This document shows positions 7,157 to 16,407 of a stretch of DNA of 64,000 bases, one piece after another. Each line of letters begins with the position of its first letter. Within the stretch, counting starts at the first letter, position 1. The translations under genes were made by a program, and so were the position numbers. This stretch comes from Leclercia sp. 29361 (GTDB lineage Bacteria; Pseudomonadota; Gammaproteobacteria; Enterobacterales; Enterobacteriaceae), in assembly GCF_011290365.1 (NCBI RefSeq), contig NZ_CP049786.1:1922001-1986000 (forward strand), written 5' to 3'. Below the pieces are notes generated by a model. That model saw nothing but the letters and a program-made list of their open reading frames with translations, had not been told where the DNA came from and searched no databases.

Positions 7157-9838
7157 GATTTACGGCATGGGCACCCGCATCGATGCTGCCATGATCGATA
7201 AGTGGGAGCTGTATGCGATTGCGCAGTACTGCGATCAGAAGGTGTCGAACGGGGCGGGTGGTACCGAGCCGCGCTTCACCTGCAACGTCTACATCCAGAG
7301 CCAGCAGGACGCCTACACTGTTCTCAGCGATCTGGCGGCGATATTCCGGGGGATCACCTTCTGGGGCAACGACCAGATTTACGTGCGCGCGGATGTGCCG
7401 CAGGATGAAGTGGATTTTACCTACCACGCATCAAACGTGATTGACGGGTTGTTTACCTACGGCGGCGGCAGCTACAAAAACCGCTACTCGTCTGCCCTGG
7501 TGTCCTGGTCTGATCCGCAGAACCATTACAGCGATACTGTTGAGAGTGTCTACGATTCCGACCTGGTGAAGCGGTACAAGGTCAACCAGATGTCGATGAC
7601 GGCGATTGGCTGCACATCCCAGAGTGAAGCGCACCGCCGGGGCCGCTGGGCGCTGCTGTCTAATGCGCGCGACGGAACGGTGTCATTTGGCGTGGGGCTG
7701 GACGGTTATATTCCCCTGCCTGCGGAAATTATCGGTATCGCGGACCCGTTCCGCGCCGGCAGGCAGAACGGCGGACGCATCCGGGCGGTAAACGGGCGGA
7801 ACGTTACGCTTGATCGTCCCGCTGATTACGCTGCTGGCGATCGCCTGGTGGTCAACCTGCCGGACGGCAAGGCGCAGACGCGGACAATCGCGTCCATCAG
7901 CGCGGATAAACAGACGGTGACGGTCACCACCCCCTTCAGGCTGCCGCCTGAATCCGGCGCAGTGTGGGCCATCGACAGCGACAACCTGGCTATCCAGTAT
8001 TTTCGTGTGACATCCATCCGGGCGAACGACGACAGCAACGGTGGTTTTACGATCACCGCGGTTCAGCATGACCCGAATAAATACCGCTATATCGATGACG
8101 GTGTACGCATTACCCCGGCGCCGGTCACCGTCACGCCGGTAAGCGTTCTGCCGGCACCGAAAAACATCATCCTTACCGAAACCGACCATATCGAGCAGGG
8201 ACTCACCGTCGCCACCATGAATGCGTCCTGGGACAGGGTAGATGGCGCGATCCGGTACCAGGCGCAGTGGCGCAAGGATAATGGCGACTGGATAAACGTT
8301 CCGGTGAGCAGCGCCCAGGGATTTGCGGTGCAGGGGATCTACACCGGGAGTTATGACGTGCGGGTGCGCGCGCTGAACGCCCAGGATTCAAGCTCGCCGT
8401 GGGGTTATGCTGACACCACCTATCTTACGGGCAAAAACGGCAGGCCTGGAACGCCGCAGGCACTGGCCGCCACGGACGATGTTGTCTGGGCTATCGACAT
8501 CACCTGGGCTTTCCCGGATGGCTCTGGTGATACGGCATACACCGAAATTCAGCGCGCCACCACCGAAGACAAGGCTAACCCACAATTACTGGCGCTGGTG
8601 CCGTATCCGGCCACGCATTACCAGCATGGGCCGATGCGGGCGGGCGTCAGCCAGTGGTACCGCGCGCGCCTGGTGGATCGTATCGGCAACACCGGAGACT
8701 GGACAGAGTGGGCGGCAGGCCAGTCCAGCTCTAACGCCGGTGATTATCTCGACATGATCGGCGACACGCTTGAACAGACCGAGGGCTATAAAAACCTCGT
8801 TTCGGACATTGCCGATCTGGGTGAAGATATCCAGTCTGCGCGCGACGACATCACCGCAGTAACGACAGAGTCGGCGGCGACTAAAGCGGGCCTGGCGCAG
8901 GAGGTCACGGACCGTAAGAAAGCCATCACCGACGAGGCAACGGCGCGGGGGCAGGCGCTGCTGACCGAGAAGAACGAGCGCGTCGCGGATATCAGCAACG
9001 TCAACCAGACGATTCAGACCACCACCGACTCGCTGGCGCAGCAGATCGCGCAGATATCGGCGGGCACCGGCTCCCAGTTCGACCCGGCGAAAATCTGGTA
9101 CTTCGATTCGACGGTAGAGGGCTGGACCGGGAACGGAACTCCCACAATCGTTGACGGGTGGATACGACCTGCGAACCATGCCACCGATCCGTGGGTGGCA
9201 TCGCCGGGATCACTGGCTATCAACCCCTCGTCCTATCGCTTCGTTAAACTCCGCATCAGGAAAGTCGGTGCGCCCGGCTGGGCGGGGCAGCTGCGGTGGC
9301 GTGGTACGGGTGGATTCAACGACACTAACATGATCACCGTCGCCGAGCCTGCCTATGACGCCAACGGTATCGCAACGGTGGAGTTCGACAATATCCCGTG
9401 GCTGACCGAAACCACGATGAATCAGTTCAGACTGGACCTGTCCACCAGACAGGACGCGACGAACTATTACCTGATTGACTGGGTATCCAGCTGGGCATTG
9501 ATGCCGCAGGCTCCTCTAACTTCCTCGTCAGCGCCGACACGTTTGCGGTTTATAACCCGACGACCACCGGGCAGGAACTGGTGTTTGCCGCCACCGGCGG
9601 GCAGCTGTTTTTGCGCTCGGTGTTCATCCAGGACGGGTCTATCGATAACGCCAAGATCGGTAACTTCATTCAGTCGGTCAATTATGTAGCAGGTTCTGCC
9701 GGGTGGCGGCTGGATAAGGGGGGCACGCTTGAAATGAACGGGAGCACTGGTGGCGGTCAGCTTAAAATCAATGCGGACAGGATTGTATTTTATGACGCCG
9801 CTAACAGGCCCCTGGTGGTAATGGGTAAACCGTTATGA
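7122..9838 (+). pseudogene. J: Host-specificity protein J, missing N-terminus and internally broken
   Basis: gpJ forms the tail tip and binds the outer-membrane receptor. The J frame begins at the deletion joint (PAWVFYDLVLDEIYGMG) and lacks an N-terminal part, by lambda numbering a few hundred residues. It is open through tail-hub segments (DKWELYAIAQYCDQ), fibronectin-like modules (about 8110-8720) and a helical stretch (8790-9060). A carbohydrate-binding-like domain follows at about 9080-9470. At about 9480-9490 the frame changes: the C-terminal part (GIQLGIDAAGSSNFLVSADT) continues in another frame to TGA at 9836-9838. Left alone, the first frame runs on to a nonsense end at 9689. No functional J is expected. 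Confidence 0.85.
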
Positions 9839-10797
9839 TGCAGATGTTTATTGAGGGCACCGGCTTTGATGCCACCAACTCTATGGGGTTCACCTATGTT
9901 ATTGATCACCTCGTCGTAAATGGTAGTGGCTCAAAAGCATATTCAGCTCCCGGTTTTGATCTTGCCGTTACGGCCATGAATAACACCCTGGCTAACAATG
10001 AGCAAAATAACACGATCACCGCATCAGTCTCAGGCAGCACACTGACATGGAACACCACTGTGCCGCTGCGGCTGATGGTGACAGCAACAGCAAAAACAGG
10101 CGCTGATACGACATACACCGGGTTTGCTCTTTATCAGTACCCGTCTGGCGTGAAAACCGTAAAGCTCGCGCCTGACTTCACCCCTTTTGTGCTGGCGAAC
10201 GTGATTGATATCGAGGCCGGTGCCAGAACTGTTGATACCGGTGTCCGTGTGGGAGCCGGTATCATGGTTTTCATGCGGAACCGCAATTACGAAGGAGGAG
10301 CTCTTAGCCGATCCTTCTTTAACCAAATAGAAAGTGGGGGCACATATCAGCTGCAGTTTGCTAATGCGGGACAGAATCAGTATCCGACCAGGGCGTATAT
10401 ATTTGCAAAAGTATTGCCCCCCATGCCTGCGGCAGGGTTCTACATGTACCGCGATGGGGTAATGGTGTGGCACAACAACTGCCTCCCCTTGGACGCAAAA
10501 TTCATAACCCAGTCTTATATGGAGTCAGATCGACCGCTGGCAGTAACTACGGGAATTACCAGCTTTATGTATATTCCCCAGGACCCGGCACACCCGAACT
10601 ATGGATTTTCGAATTACACCTGCGCCGGTGCCGGTATCGCCAGTAATGGCAGATGGAGAACGAACAGCACGGAGGTTTATCAGTCAACGCTGGGAAGCGT
10701 AAGCCTGACAATAAAACCCTGGGTCGCTGGGTTGAGGGTTATGTACATAGACTGTGACCCTTACGATAATTACTTCAGACAATCCCTCAAAAAGTAA
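9835..10797 (+). CDS. Phage protein of unknown function downstream of J
   Basis: 320 residues starting at ATG 9835, overlapping the J stop by four bases (ATGA), so it was translationally coupled to J. No signal peptide or membrane segment is visible. The composition is rich in Thr, Ser, Asn, Gly and aromatic residues with alternating hydrophobics, as in beta-rich phage structural proteins. I recall similar proteins after J in Enterobacter and Klebsiella lambdoid prophages, annotated only as domains of unknown function. A tail-tip or fibre-associated role is inferred from position. The gene is intact although J is not. Confidence 0.7.
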   Translation: MMQMFIEGTGFDATNSMGFTYVIDHLVVNGSGSKAYSAPGFDLAVTAMNNTLANNEQNNTITASVSGSTLTWNTTVPLRLMVTATAKTGADTTYTGFALYQYPSGVKTVKLAPDFTPFVLANVIDIEAGARTVDTGVRVGAGIMVFMRNRNYEGGALSRSFFNQIESGGTYQLQFANAGQNQYPTRAYIFAKVLPPMPAAGFYMYRDGVMVWHNNCLPLDAKFITQSYMESDRPLAVTTGITSFMYIPQDPAHPNYGFSNYTCAGAGIASNGRWRTNSTEVYQSTLGSVSLTIKPWVAGLRVMYIDCDPYDNYFRQSLKK

Positions 10798-10798
10798 T

Positions 10799-10801
10799 CT
10801 T
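10799..10801. repeat. Left copy of the 3-bp target duplication (CTT)
   Basis: CTT at 10799-10801 directly abuts the left inverted repeat of the insertion element and is repeated at 12031-12033 after the right one. A 3-bp duplication is usual for the IS3 family. Confidence 0.8.
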
Positions 10802-10819
10802 TGAATCGCCACGGATAAT

Positions 10820-11632
10820 CTAGACACTTCCGAGCCGTTGATAATACTGGTTTTCATATTCTGTCGGTGACATCTGATCGCTGGAACCATGCCGACGCTT
10901 ACTGTTATAAAACATTTCGATGTAATCAAAAATATCACTGCGGGCTTCTTCCCGCGTTCCGTAGCTCTTTTTCTTTATCCGTTCGCGTTTCAACAACTGG
11001 AAAAAGCTTTCTGCAACCGCATTATCATGGCAGTTACCGCGACGGCTCATGCTGCCCTCCAGGCCGTGTGATTTCAGGAACGACTGCCACTCATGGCTTG
11101 TGTACTGACTGCCCTGATCCGAATGAACCAGCACCTGTTTTTGGGGATTACGCCGCCATACAGCCATCAGCAGTGCGTTCAGGGCAATGTCCTTTGTCAT
11201 CCGGGATTGCATGGACCAGCCGATAATTTTGCGTGAGAACAGATCAACAACCACGGCAAGATACAGCCAGCCTTCGCGGGTCCTGATGTAGGTTATGTCC
11301 GTTACCCAACGCTCATCCGGAGCATCCGGATTAAACTGTCGCTGGAGCCTGTTGGGCGACACGATACTGGCCTCGCCTTTACGTGCCCGCGGGCTCCGGT
11401 ATCCGACCTGAGCCTTTATCCCGACACGTTTCATCAGTCGCCAGACTCTGTTCACTCCGCACTGTTGCCCGCTGTCCCGCAGATCCAGATGGATTTTGCG
11501 ATAACCATAGACGCATCCCGATTCCAGCCAGAACTGTTTAATCTGTCCTGTCAGTCTCAGGTCTGCCTGATGGCGTTGTGAATGCGGCTGCTGAAGCCAG
11601 GCGTAAAAACCACTGGGATGAACATCCAGCAC
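10820..11632 (-). CDS. IS3-family transposase OrfB (integrase core)
   Basis: Catalytic DDE part of the transposase, normally made as an OrfAB fusion by -1 frameshifting. The 270 residues shown begin inside the continuous frame, which extends upstream to the slippery site at 11721-11728. Visible elements are the HTH_21-like region (DVHPSGFYAWL), the integrase core with WVTDITYIRT and LYLAVVVDLFSR, HSDQGSQYTS for the second acidic residue, and AVAESFFQLLKRE for the catalytic Glu. The C-terminus YNSKRRHGSSDQMSPTEYE is typical. No stop codon interrupts the frame. Confidence 0.9.
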   Translation of the reverse strand: MLDVHPSGFYAWLQQPHSQRHQADLRLTGQIKQFWLESGCVYGYRKIHLDLRDSGQQCGVNRVWRLMKRVGIKAQVGYRSPRARKGEASIVSPNRLQRQFNPDAPDERWVTDITYIRTREGWLYLAVVVDLFSRKIIGWSMQSRMTKDIALNALLMAVWRRNPQKQVLVHSDQGSQYTSHEWQSFLKSHGLEGSMSRRGNCHDNAVAESFFQLLKRERIKKKSYGTREEARSDIFDYIEMFYNSKRRHGSSDQMSPTEYENQYYQRLGSV

Positions 11633-11688
11633 CCGACAGAGCAGGCGAACAGGCCAGCAACAGGAGTTGTCACGGATAAAGGCGTACC

Positions 11689-11967
11689 TCAGTCGGACAG
11701 CTTTGCGAAGTACGCCGCGGCTTTTTTTAATATGTCCCGTTCGTCGGTAACCCGCTTCAGCTCTTTCTGGAGACGGCGGATCTCGGCCTGAGCATCTGAC
11801 TGTTCTTTATTAATGGAAGGATCCGGACCGTACTTCTTTATCCAGGCGTAAAGGCTGTGGGTGGTGATATCGAGACGTGTTGCAACGCTGGCAACAGAAT
11901 AACCGCGATCAACAACCTGTTTGACTGCTTCAGTTTTAAACTCTTCGGGATAACGCTTACCGCTCAT
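11689..11967 (-). CDS. IS3-family OrfA (helix-turn-helix)
   Basis: DNA-binding subunit of 92 residues. It has an N-terminal HTH_Tnp_1 domain (KRYPEEFKTEAVKQVV, then VASVATRLDITTHSLYAWIK) and a C-terminal leucine-zipper-like coiled coil (AEIRRLQKELKRVTDERDIL). ATG 11967 lies a proper distance from AGAGG, so it is preferred to the GTG two codons upstream. Near its end the minus strand has seven A followed by G (complement of 11721-11728). A -1 slip there joins OrfA to OrfB; without slipping translation ends at 11689. Confidence 0.9.
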   Translation of the reverse strand: MSGKRYPEEFKTEAVKQVVDRGYSVASVATRLDITTHSLYAWIKKYGPDPSINKEQSDAQAEIRRLQKELKRVTDERDILKKAAAYFAKLSD

Positions 11968-12030
11968 GGGCACCTCTCTTTAAGCCATCTTAAATGACTC
12001 GGAGGTGTCTGTTAAACCCGTGGCGATTCA

Positions 12031-12033
12031 CTT
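12031..12033. repeat. Right copy of the 3-bp target duplication (CTT)
   Basis: Matches CTT at 10799-10801 and defines the right end of the insertion element at 12030. Confidence 0.8.
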
Positions 12034-12058
12034 CTCCCTCAAGCTCTCTGAACAACAC

Positions 12059-12081
12059 AACCCAGCTCCGGCTGGGTTTTT
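12059..12081 (+). terminator. Hairpin terminator before the fibre gene
   Basis: Perfect eight-base stem AACCCAGC / GCTGGGTT with loop TCCG, then a T-run. Before the insertion element arrived it lay about 30 bases after the post-J gene, so it probably ended or attenuated that unit. Confidence 0.7.
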
Positions 12082-12100
12082 CATTTTAAGGACAACACGA

Positions 12101-13762
12101 ATGGCCACACTTGATGACGATTTAGCTAAAGCCGTCACGGAAGGTTTTCGCCAGGCGCAAATTGATATCGTAAACCAGGACCTGATTTTATCGGGTACCG
12201 GTGACGTCACCGTAACCCTGGCTGACGGTTCGAAAAAAACGGGTCCGAGCTGGTCGAAGCTGATCGCCGTTGCGAACGCGGCAGGCACCAGCGCCGCGGC
12301 AGCTGCAACGTCTGAGAAGAATGCCAAAACTTCAGAGACGAACGCGAACTCATCAAAGACCGCAGCTGCAACGTCTGAGAAGAACGCAAAAACATCTGAG
12401 ACAAACGCCAAGACTTCAGAAAACAATGCGAAAACGTCAGAAACGAACGCAAAGACCTCAGAAACCAACGCAGCGGCCAGCGCAAGCAGCTCCGCAGCAT
12501 CGCTGGCCGCCGCCCAGCAACTGACCTCTGTACCATATGAGGAGGCGCCGTTCCCTGATGTTTGGGCACCACTTAATGACGATCTGCGCCTGCTGGCGGG
12601 CTCTGCACCATATGACACGCTGACTATTTCGGGACAGGTGCTGGAGCTACCAACAAAGTCGGCAACTTTTACCCGGTCAACGACGGCGACGTATATTGAT
12701 AAATCTGGTGTTCTCCAGACTGCCGCTATTAATGAACCACGCTTTGAACGAGAGGGTTTATTGATGGAGGGGGCTTCTGTTAATTATATTTTGAATAGTG
12801 AAGACCCGACAAAATGGAGCAGCAATGGCACGCTTGATAAAGCCCTGGTTGTGGACGGATCAACTCAGGCAAATACCTTCAGAGGAACAGTCAACGCTGC
12901 TACGAGCGCGAATCATCAGACGACGGCAAGCTCAAATATCACCGTAGCAATTGGTGACAAAGTTACTTTATCCGCCAGGGTGAAAGCCACTTCATACAGA
13001 ATACGATTCAGGTTTACGCTTGATGGTGCGCAAATAGCTGATTCCTTCTTTGATGGCAATACTGGGGGGTACATGAGTGCCACCGCAGGGCTAACCTACG
13101 AGTCGTCACTCGGGGGTGACGGATATGTATATGTGAGCGTTACCTTTACAGCGGCAAGCGCAGGGGTTGTAACGGGGGGAATATGGCTTAATAGCGGCAC
13201 CAACCTCCCAGTTGGTGCGGTGATTTACGTTCAAATGGCTCAGTGTGAAAAGAACCCCATTGCAACCAGCTATATTCCAACCGGTTCTGCAGCTACCACA
13301 AGAGCCGCTGATACATTCGATCTCCAGGCTTCCGGTAACGTCGGCTACAGGCTTTCCGGGGACTTAATCAACCGGGTGGTTGCATTTGAACTTTCAGTTA
13401 ACAGATACGTACAACCGACAGTAGGTTATGCAGACATCGTCACATGCCCTGGCGCAAGGAACGATATCATCACTCGCTTAACCGCTTCGATGATGTATTC
13501 GTATCGTGGGTCCGGTGGTGCCGGAAATTCGGTAGCTTATCCATTTAGTCAAAAGATTTTTGCTTTATCACAGGATGTTACAGACACCATTACTGCATAT
13601 TTTAACGGAAACAGTAACGCTAAAACGCAGGGTCCAACCGTGGCGACAGGAGGTGCAACATCACTGAGGATTCAAAGTAACCCCTACGTTGTTTATCACA
13701 TCTGCAATTTCCGGATCTGGCATCGCCTGTTAACTCCCAATCAAATTAATGGACTCCGCTAA
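12101..13762 (+). CDS. Phage tail-fibre protein with heptad repeats
   Basis: 553 residues from ATG 12101 behind AAGGAC. An upstream in-frame start near 12005 would begin inside the insertion element and is rejected. Residues 1-65 form a base-plate-attachment-like head (MATLDDDLAKAVTEGFRQAQ). Residues 70-125 are eight consecutive heptads of the type TSEKNAK/TSETNAK, the phage fibre repeat expected to make a trimeric coiled coil. After a short linker, residues 150-553 form a beta-rich, Ser/Thr/Gly-rich shaft and tip with a jelly-roll-like segment, ending in FRIWHRLLTPNQINGLR. The tip should decide receptor choice. The frame is intact. Confidence 0.85.
   Translation: MATLDDDLAKAVTEGFRQAQIDIVNQDLILSGTGDVTVTLADGSKKTGPSWSKLIAVANAAGTSAAAAATSEKNAKTSETNANSSKTAAATSEKNAKTSETNAKTSENNAKTSETNAKTSETNAAASASSSAASLAAAQQLTSVPYEEAPFPDVWAPLNDDLRLLAGSAPYDTLTISGQVLELPTKSATFTRSTTATYIDKSGVLQTAAINEPRFEREGLLMEGASVNYILNSEDPTKWSSNGTLDKALVVDGSTQANTFRGTVNAATSANHQTTASSNITVAIGDKVTLSARVKATSYRIRFRFTLDGAQIADSFFDGNTGGYMSATAGLTYESSLGGDGYVYVSVTFTAASAGVVTGGIWLNSGTNLPVGAVIYVQMAQCEKNPIATSYIPTGSAATTRAADTFDLQASGNVGYRLSGDLINRVVAFELSVNRYVQPTVGYADIVTCPGARNDIITRLTASMMYSYRGSGGAGNSVAYPFSQKIFALSQDVTDTITAYFNGNSNAKTQGPTVATGGATSLRIQSNPYVVYHICNFRIWHRLLTPNQINGLR
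12308..12475 (+). repeat. Eight tandem 21-base (heptad) repeats in the fibre gene
   Basis: 168 bases encode exactly eight heptads, mostly T-S-E-x-N-A-K; the third is SSKTAAA. At DNA level the units are near-identical, so slippage could change the repeat number and fibre length. Confidence 0.85.
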
Positions 13763-14064
13763 TGAAAGACTTATATCTGCGCTTTACTGATGCTGGTGAA
13801 ATGCGAAAGCAATTAATCGCGGTAGGGTTTGTGAATGATGAGGAGCAGGGCGGTTTATATCACTCCTTTGCCATCCTGGATGTTGTCGGCGTTATTACTG
13901 TTCCTGCCGAAGTTATCAATCCCGGTGAAGAAAACGAAATGATCAAGTACACCACCGAACCCGGCTATCACGCCAATTTGCGGGCCATGAATGACTCGCT
14001 CGATCTATCCGGGCTGAACGACTTTGTTGTTACCCCGAAAACACCGGCTCGCGTGTGGGCATAA
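13762..14064 (+). CDS. Small phage protein after the fibre gene
   Basis: 100 residues whose ATG overlaps the fibre stop by one base (TAATG), indicating coupling. The product is acidic and soluble, with no signal or membrane segment. Genes in this position are often fibre-assembly chaperones or tip subunits, but I recognise no diagnostic motif. The central HSFAILDVVGVITVPAE stretch looks like a beta-hairpin pair. A function linked to the fibre is inferred from position only. Confidence 0.65.
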   Translation: MKDLYLRFTDAGEMRKQLIAVGFVNDEEQGGLYHSFAILDVVGVITVPAEVINPGEENEMIKYTTEPGYHANLRAMNDSLDLSGLNDFVVTPKTPARVWA

Positions 14065-14074
14065 GGAGCACAAC

Positions 14075-14935
14075 ATGGCAAACAGAAAAGATACTATCAG
14101 CCTGGCCGCTGCGGACATCGCCGGACTGAAATCAGCTGCGCAGCGTGATGTCGGGACGACGTCTGGTAATGTAATGGAGGTTGGCGCGTTTGGTCTGGGA
14201 ACTACAGTTCTCCAGGCCATAAACCAGGAGCAGCGCCTGGGATTTGGCACCTACCTTTCTAAAATGAAGCTTGGCGGCATTGATGATAACGCATCGCTTT
14301 TGCTCGTCCCCTTTGATGCAAACACAGTTTATCAGGTTGTCATTCCCACCATTGTTGCAACCGCGCCGAGAATGTACTTGCGTATACTTTCTTCTGATGC
14401 TGGCACGAACGGGAAACTGTGCGAAGTTTACACCACCACGAACACTACCAAAGCGGCAGACGGCACGCTGAAAGGCGCATCGCCTATCGTGCAGATCTTC
14501 CATGATGGCACCGCGCAGACCAATGACGAATCAGAGGGGTGTGTCGTAACGCGCATGGGTATTGGTGAGTATCTGGTGAGCGGCTGTATGGGCCTGAACG
14601 CCGATGCTGAGTGGGGTGGTATAGATGGTGGCTTTGACATCCCGAAAGACCGCAACAGACAGCCGCTGGTATGGCTTGACTATGAAGTGAATGCTGACGG
14701 TTCTGTACTGGTGAAAACCTACCATCGCACTCACCCGGGGTCCCCGACCTTCGCCCGCAACGAACGAGAAGGGTTTAACGAGTGCGACCCGATCGACATT
14801 CCTGCCGATCAGTACGTCTCCATCCGTGTAGAGATGCCTGTGGACAGCATCTGGAATCAGCGCCAGCTGGAGGCCGCGGCTGCTATGGCTGAAACAGATC
14901 CAGAAGAGCAGGTGGATATTCAACATAGCGTTTAA
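14075..14935 (+). CDS. Phage tail-associated protein, unknown function
   Basis: 286 residues from ATG 14075 behind an excellent site (AAGGAG at 14063-14068), ten bases after the previous stop. It has no signal peptide or membrane segment. The first ~75 residues are helical (TISLAAADIAGLKSAAQ, then VLQAINQEQRLGFGTYL). The rest is predicted beta with many Gly, Thr and Asp (SEGCVVTRMGIGEYLVSG, WGGIDGGFDIPKDRNRQPL). It is the last gene of the fibre cluster before the prophage's accessory end and may be a fibre tip or adhesin subunit. No confident family assignment. Confidence 0.6.
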   Translation: MANRKDTISLAAADIAGLKSAAQRDVGTTSGNVMEVGAFGLGTTVLQAINQEQRLGFGTYLSKMKLGGIDDNASLLLVPFDANTVYQVVIPTIVATAPRMYLRILSSDAGTNGKLCEVYTTTNTTKAADGTLKGASPIVQIFHDGTAQTNDESEGCVVTRMGIGEYLVSGCMGLNADAEWGGIDGGFDIPKDRNRQPLVWLDYEVNADGSVLVKTYHRTHPGSPTFARNEREGFNECDPIDIPADQYVSIRVEMPVDSIWNQRQLEAAAAMAETDPEEQVDIQHSV

Positions 14936-15258
14936 CGTCTGCTGTGATCGAGAAGCATACGTGGTTCAGAATACTCTAGCAGTGATGGTGTCAGTGCGAG
15001 CCAGCAAATTACTTTGTGTCTCTCGTGCCTCGTACTTGCAGCGGCAGAAAATGCCCAACGATTCGGCCTCGAACATTAAGGAGTATGCTATCCCTTCAGT
15101 TTCAATTAACTTCATGATGAAGTAAATATAATTGACGCAAAAGCGGCAATCCCAACATCTGCAATCAGGATTACCGCTAATGGCTCTTTCATGTTCACAT
15201 ATTAGCTAGTGAAAATGCGTTTCGCATTTTACGACAACACATTAACAACAATATATGT
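14936..15258. other. Non-coding interval between tail cluster and KGG gene
   Basis: No convincing gene. A hairpin AAAATGCG / CGCATTTT at about 15213-15231 lies after the minus-strand KGG gene and may end its transcript. A 26-codon minus-strand frame (15112-15192) would encode a hydrophobic peptide but has no ribosome binding site. Confidence 0.5.
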
Positions 15259-15438
15259 CTACTCAGACTTTCTTCCGCCGCCATGGCTATTTTGTCCGCC
15301 TTTCTTGCCAGCTTCAGAAGCTTTTTGCGGATCGTTTTTGAAATTACCACCGCTATGCTGGCCTCCTTTACGACCTGCTTCAGATGCTTTTTCTTTATCT
15401 TCCGCGAAATTACCAGAACCGCCGCGATGCTCAGTCAT
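15259..15438 (-). CDS. KGG-repeat stress protein, YciG/YmdF family
   Basis: 59 residues from an ATG (complement of 15436-15438) behind AGAGGAAC. The longer upstream frame to 15672 is rejected because family proteins begin MTEHRGGSGNF. It has two KGG-type units (KASEAGRKGGQHSGGNF and KASEAGKKGGQNSHGG). The small, glycine-rich, hydrophilic and likely disordered protein resembles E. coli YciG/YmdF and fungal con-10, which accumulate in stationary phase or stress. It lies inside the prophage on the strand opposite the tail genes, like an independently expressed extra gene. Confidence 0.8.
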   Translation of the reverse strand: MTEHRGGSGNFAEDKEKASEAGRKGGQHSGGNFKNDPQKASEAGKKGGQNSHGGGRKSE

Positions 15439-15697
15439 ATATAGTTCCTCTTTAGATAAAAATGAAAGGGATACGTTAACAAGAGTGATTGTTCTCTGCC
15501 AACGTTTATAAATGTAGATCATCATCTTGGGATGGCAAATAAAAAAGTGGTAAAAAATACTAGGATTATTCTTATATAAAAAATAACTGTAGAGATAAAG
15601 ATAATTAGGGTTATCTGTTCTGGGTGAGGCACGATTTGTAATGCAAGTATTACCGCCTCGATAACAAAACACAACATAGATAATTCACAGGTGCTGA

Positions 15698-15856
15698 ATG
15701 AATATCTGGTTTGTTCATGCCGGAGGCAAAGTTATAGAACCATTTTGCCCTTTAAAGATTGGCGACCGTCTTTTTTTATTGTTACGAAGCGGCGGAGCCT
15801 TGCCGAAGCCTTTGGAATGGCTTCAAAAAGAGAAAGCATATCTTCGACGTATATAA
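15698..15856 (+). CDS. Possible 52-residue protein
   Basis: ATG 15698 follows AGGTG by about five bases and opens a 52-codon frame starting MNIWFVHAGGKVIEPFCPLK, with a hydrophobic patch LFLLLRSGG and a basic end. Composition is protein-like, better than the longer frames on the same bases. I recognise no family. Weak evidence: length and a moderate binding site only. Confidence 0.3.
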   Translation: MNIWFVHAGGKVIEPFCPLKIGDRLFLLLRSGGALPKPLEWLQKEKAYLRRI

Positions 15857-16407
15857 TATGTGTGGTTCAAATTTTTATATATTTTATTACGTCTGCTACG
15901 TTATTCGTTTGGGTGGCATGTTTAAGCGTGGCGCTGTTAGATGTATTACCTCTTATTTAATTTGGCAATGTAATCTGGCCATCATCTGAGAGATGGTGCT
16001 CTCTTCGTTATGTCCGCTTATGGTTGTGAGTTCAACCGATGAATGCAATACTTTGGTTAAAACGCACAATCCGAAACCAGCCGGCAGTGCTGCTGCTCCT
16101 CAGCGGTGTAAGGACGCAGTTCGCTAAGCTCAGAGGAAAGGCCTTAATCGCGGATGATGGCGAAGCGTCGAACGGAACGCGGCGGAATATGTCGAGGTAT
16201 GGGCAGGGTGACGTACTTCATCAACAGCGTCGATGGTGATGGTGATAAGTGCACGGTGCAAGAAGCGGTGCGTAGTTAGGGGGATCAGATGATCCTCCCT
16301 AATGAGTTTTAATGTCCGCTATGAGCGAGAAACGGACATTTAATTTTCGAGTAGTGGAAATCGAAGCCAGTACCTGCCGGAGCCATAGTATCGAAACCAC
16401 GAACAAT
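15857..16407. other. Degenerate prophage interval without a clear gene
   Basis: Frames here are short with poor composition. On the minus strand, about 30 codons ending at 16057 look like a protein C-terminus (LSELRPYTAEEQQHC) with a stop just upstream, so they may be a gene remnant. An inverted repeat AATGTCCG / CGGACATT lies at about 16311-16340. Otherwise nothing recognisable. Confidence 0.4.

Larger units (their letters stand above)
10802..12030 (-). mobile_element. Complete IS3-family insertion sequence, 1229 bp
   Basis: Terminal inverted repeats are imperfect and about 32 bases long. The left end reads TGAATCGCCACGG and the complement of the right end reads the same, with further matches around AGACAC(T/C)TCCGA. 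CTT is duplicated on both sides. Two overlapping transposase frames on the minus strand, a run of seven A and a G as slippery site, and a DDE catalytic domain identify an IS3-family element, probably of the IS3 or IS51 subgroup. It sits 4 bases after the stop of the post-J gene and leaves both neighbours intact. Intact ends and frames suggest recent insertion. Confidence 0.93.

Noticed and set aside
7146..9689. Apparent complete 847-residue gene starting at CTG 7146
   Set aside because: The start is only a non-ATG codon inside gene J; the first 8 codons of the J frame lie upstream and its last ~65 codons are frameshifted nonsense. Treated as J pseudogene.
15112..15192. 26-codon hydrophobic peptide on the minus strand
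   Set aside because: No ribosome binding site and no conservation known; cannot be separated from chance.
16311..16345. Inverted repeat AATGTCCG / CGGACATT as operator
   Set aside because: Resembles widespread intergenic repeats; a weaker copy of the motif lies near 18614-18630. No gene start is close enough to support an operator call.
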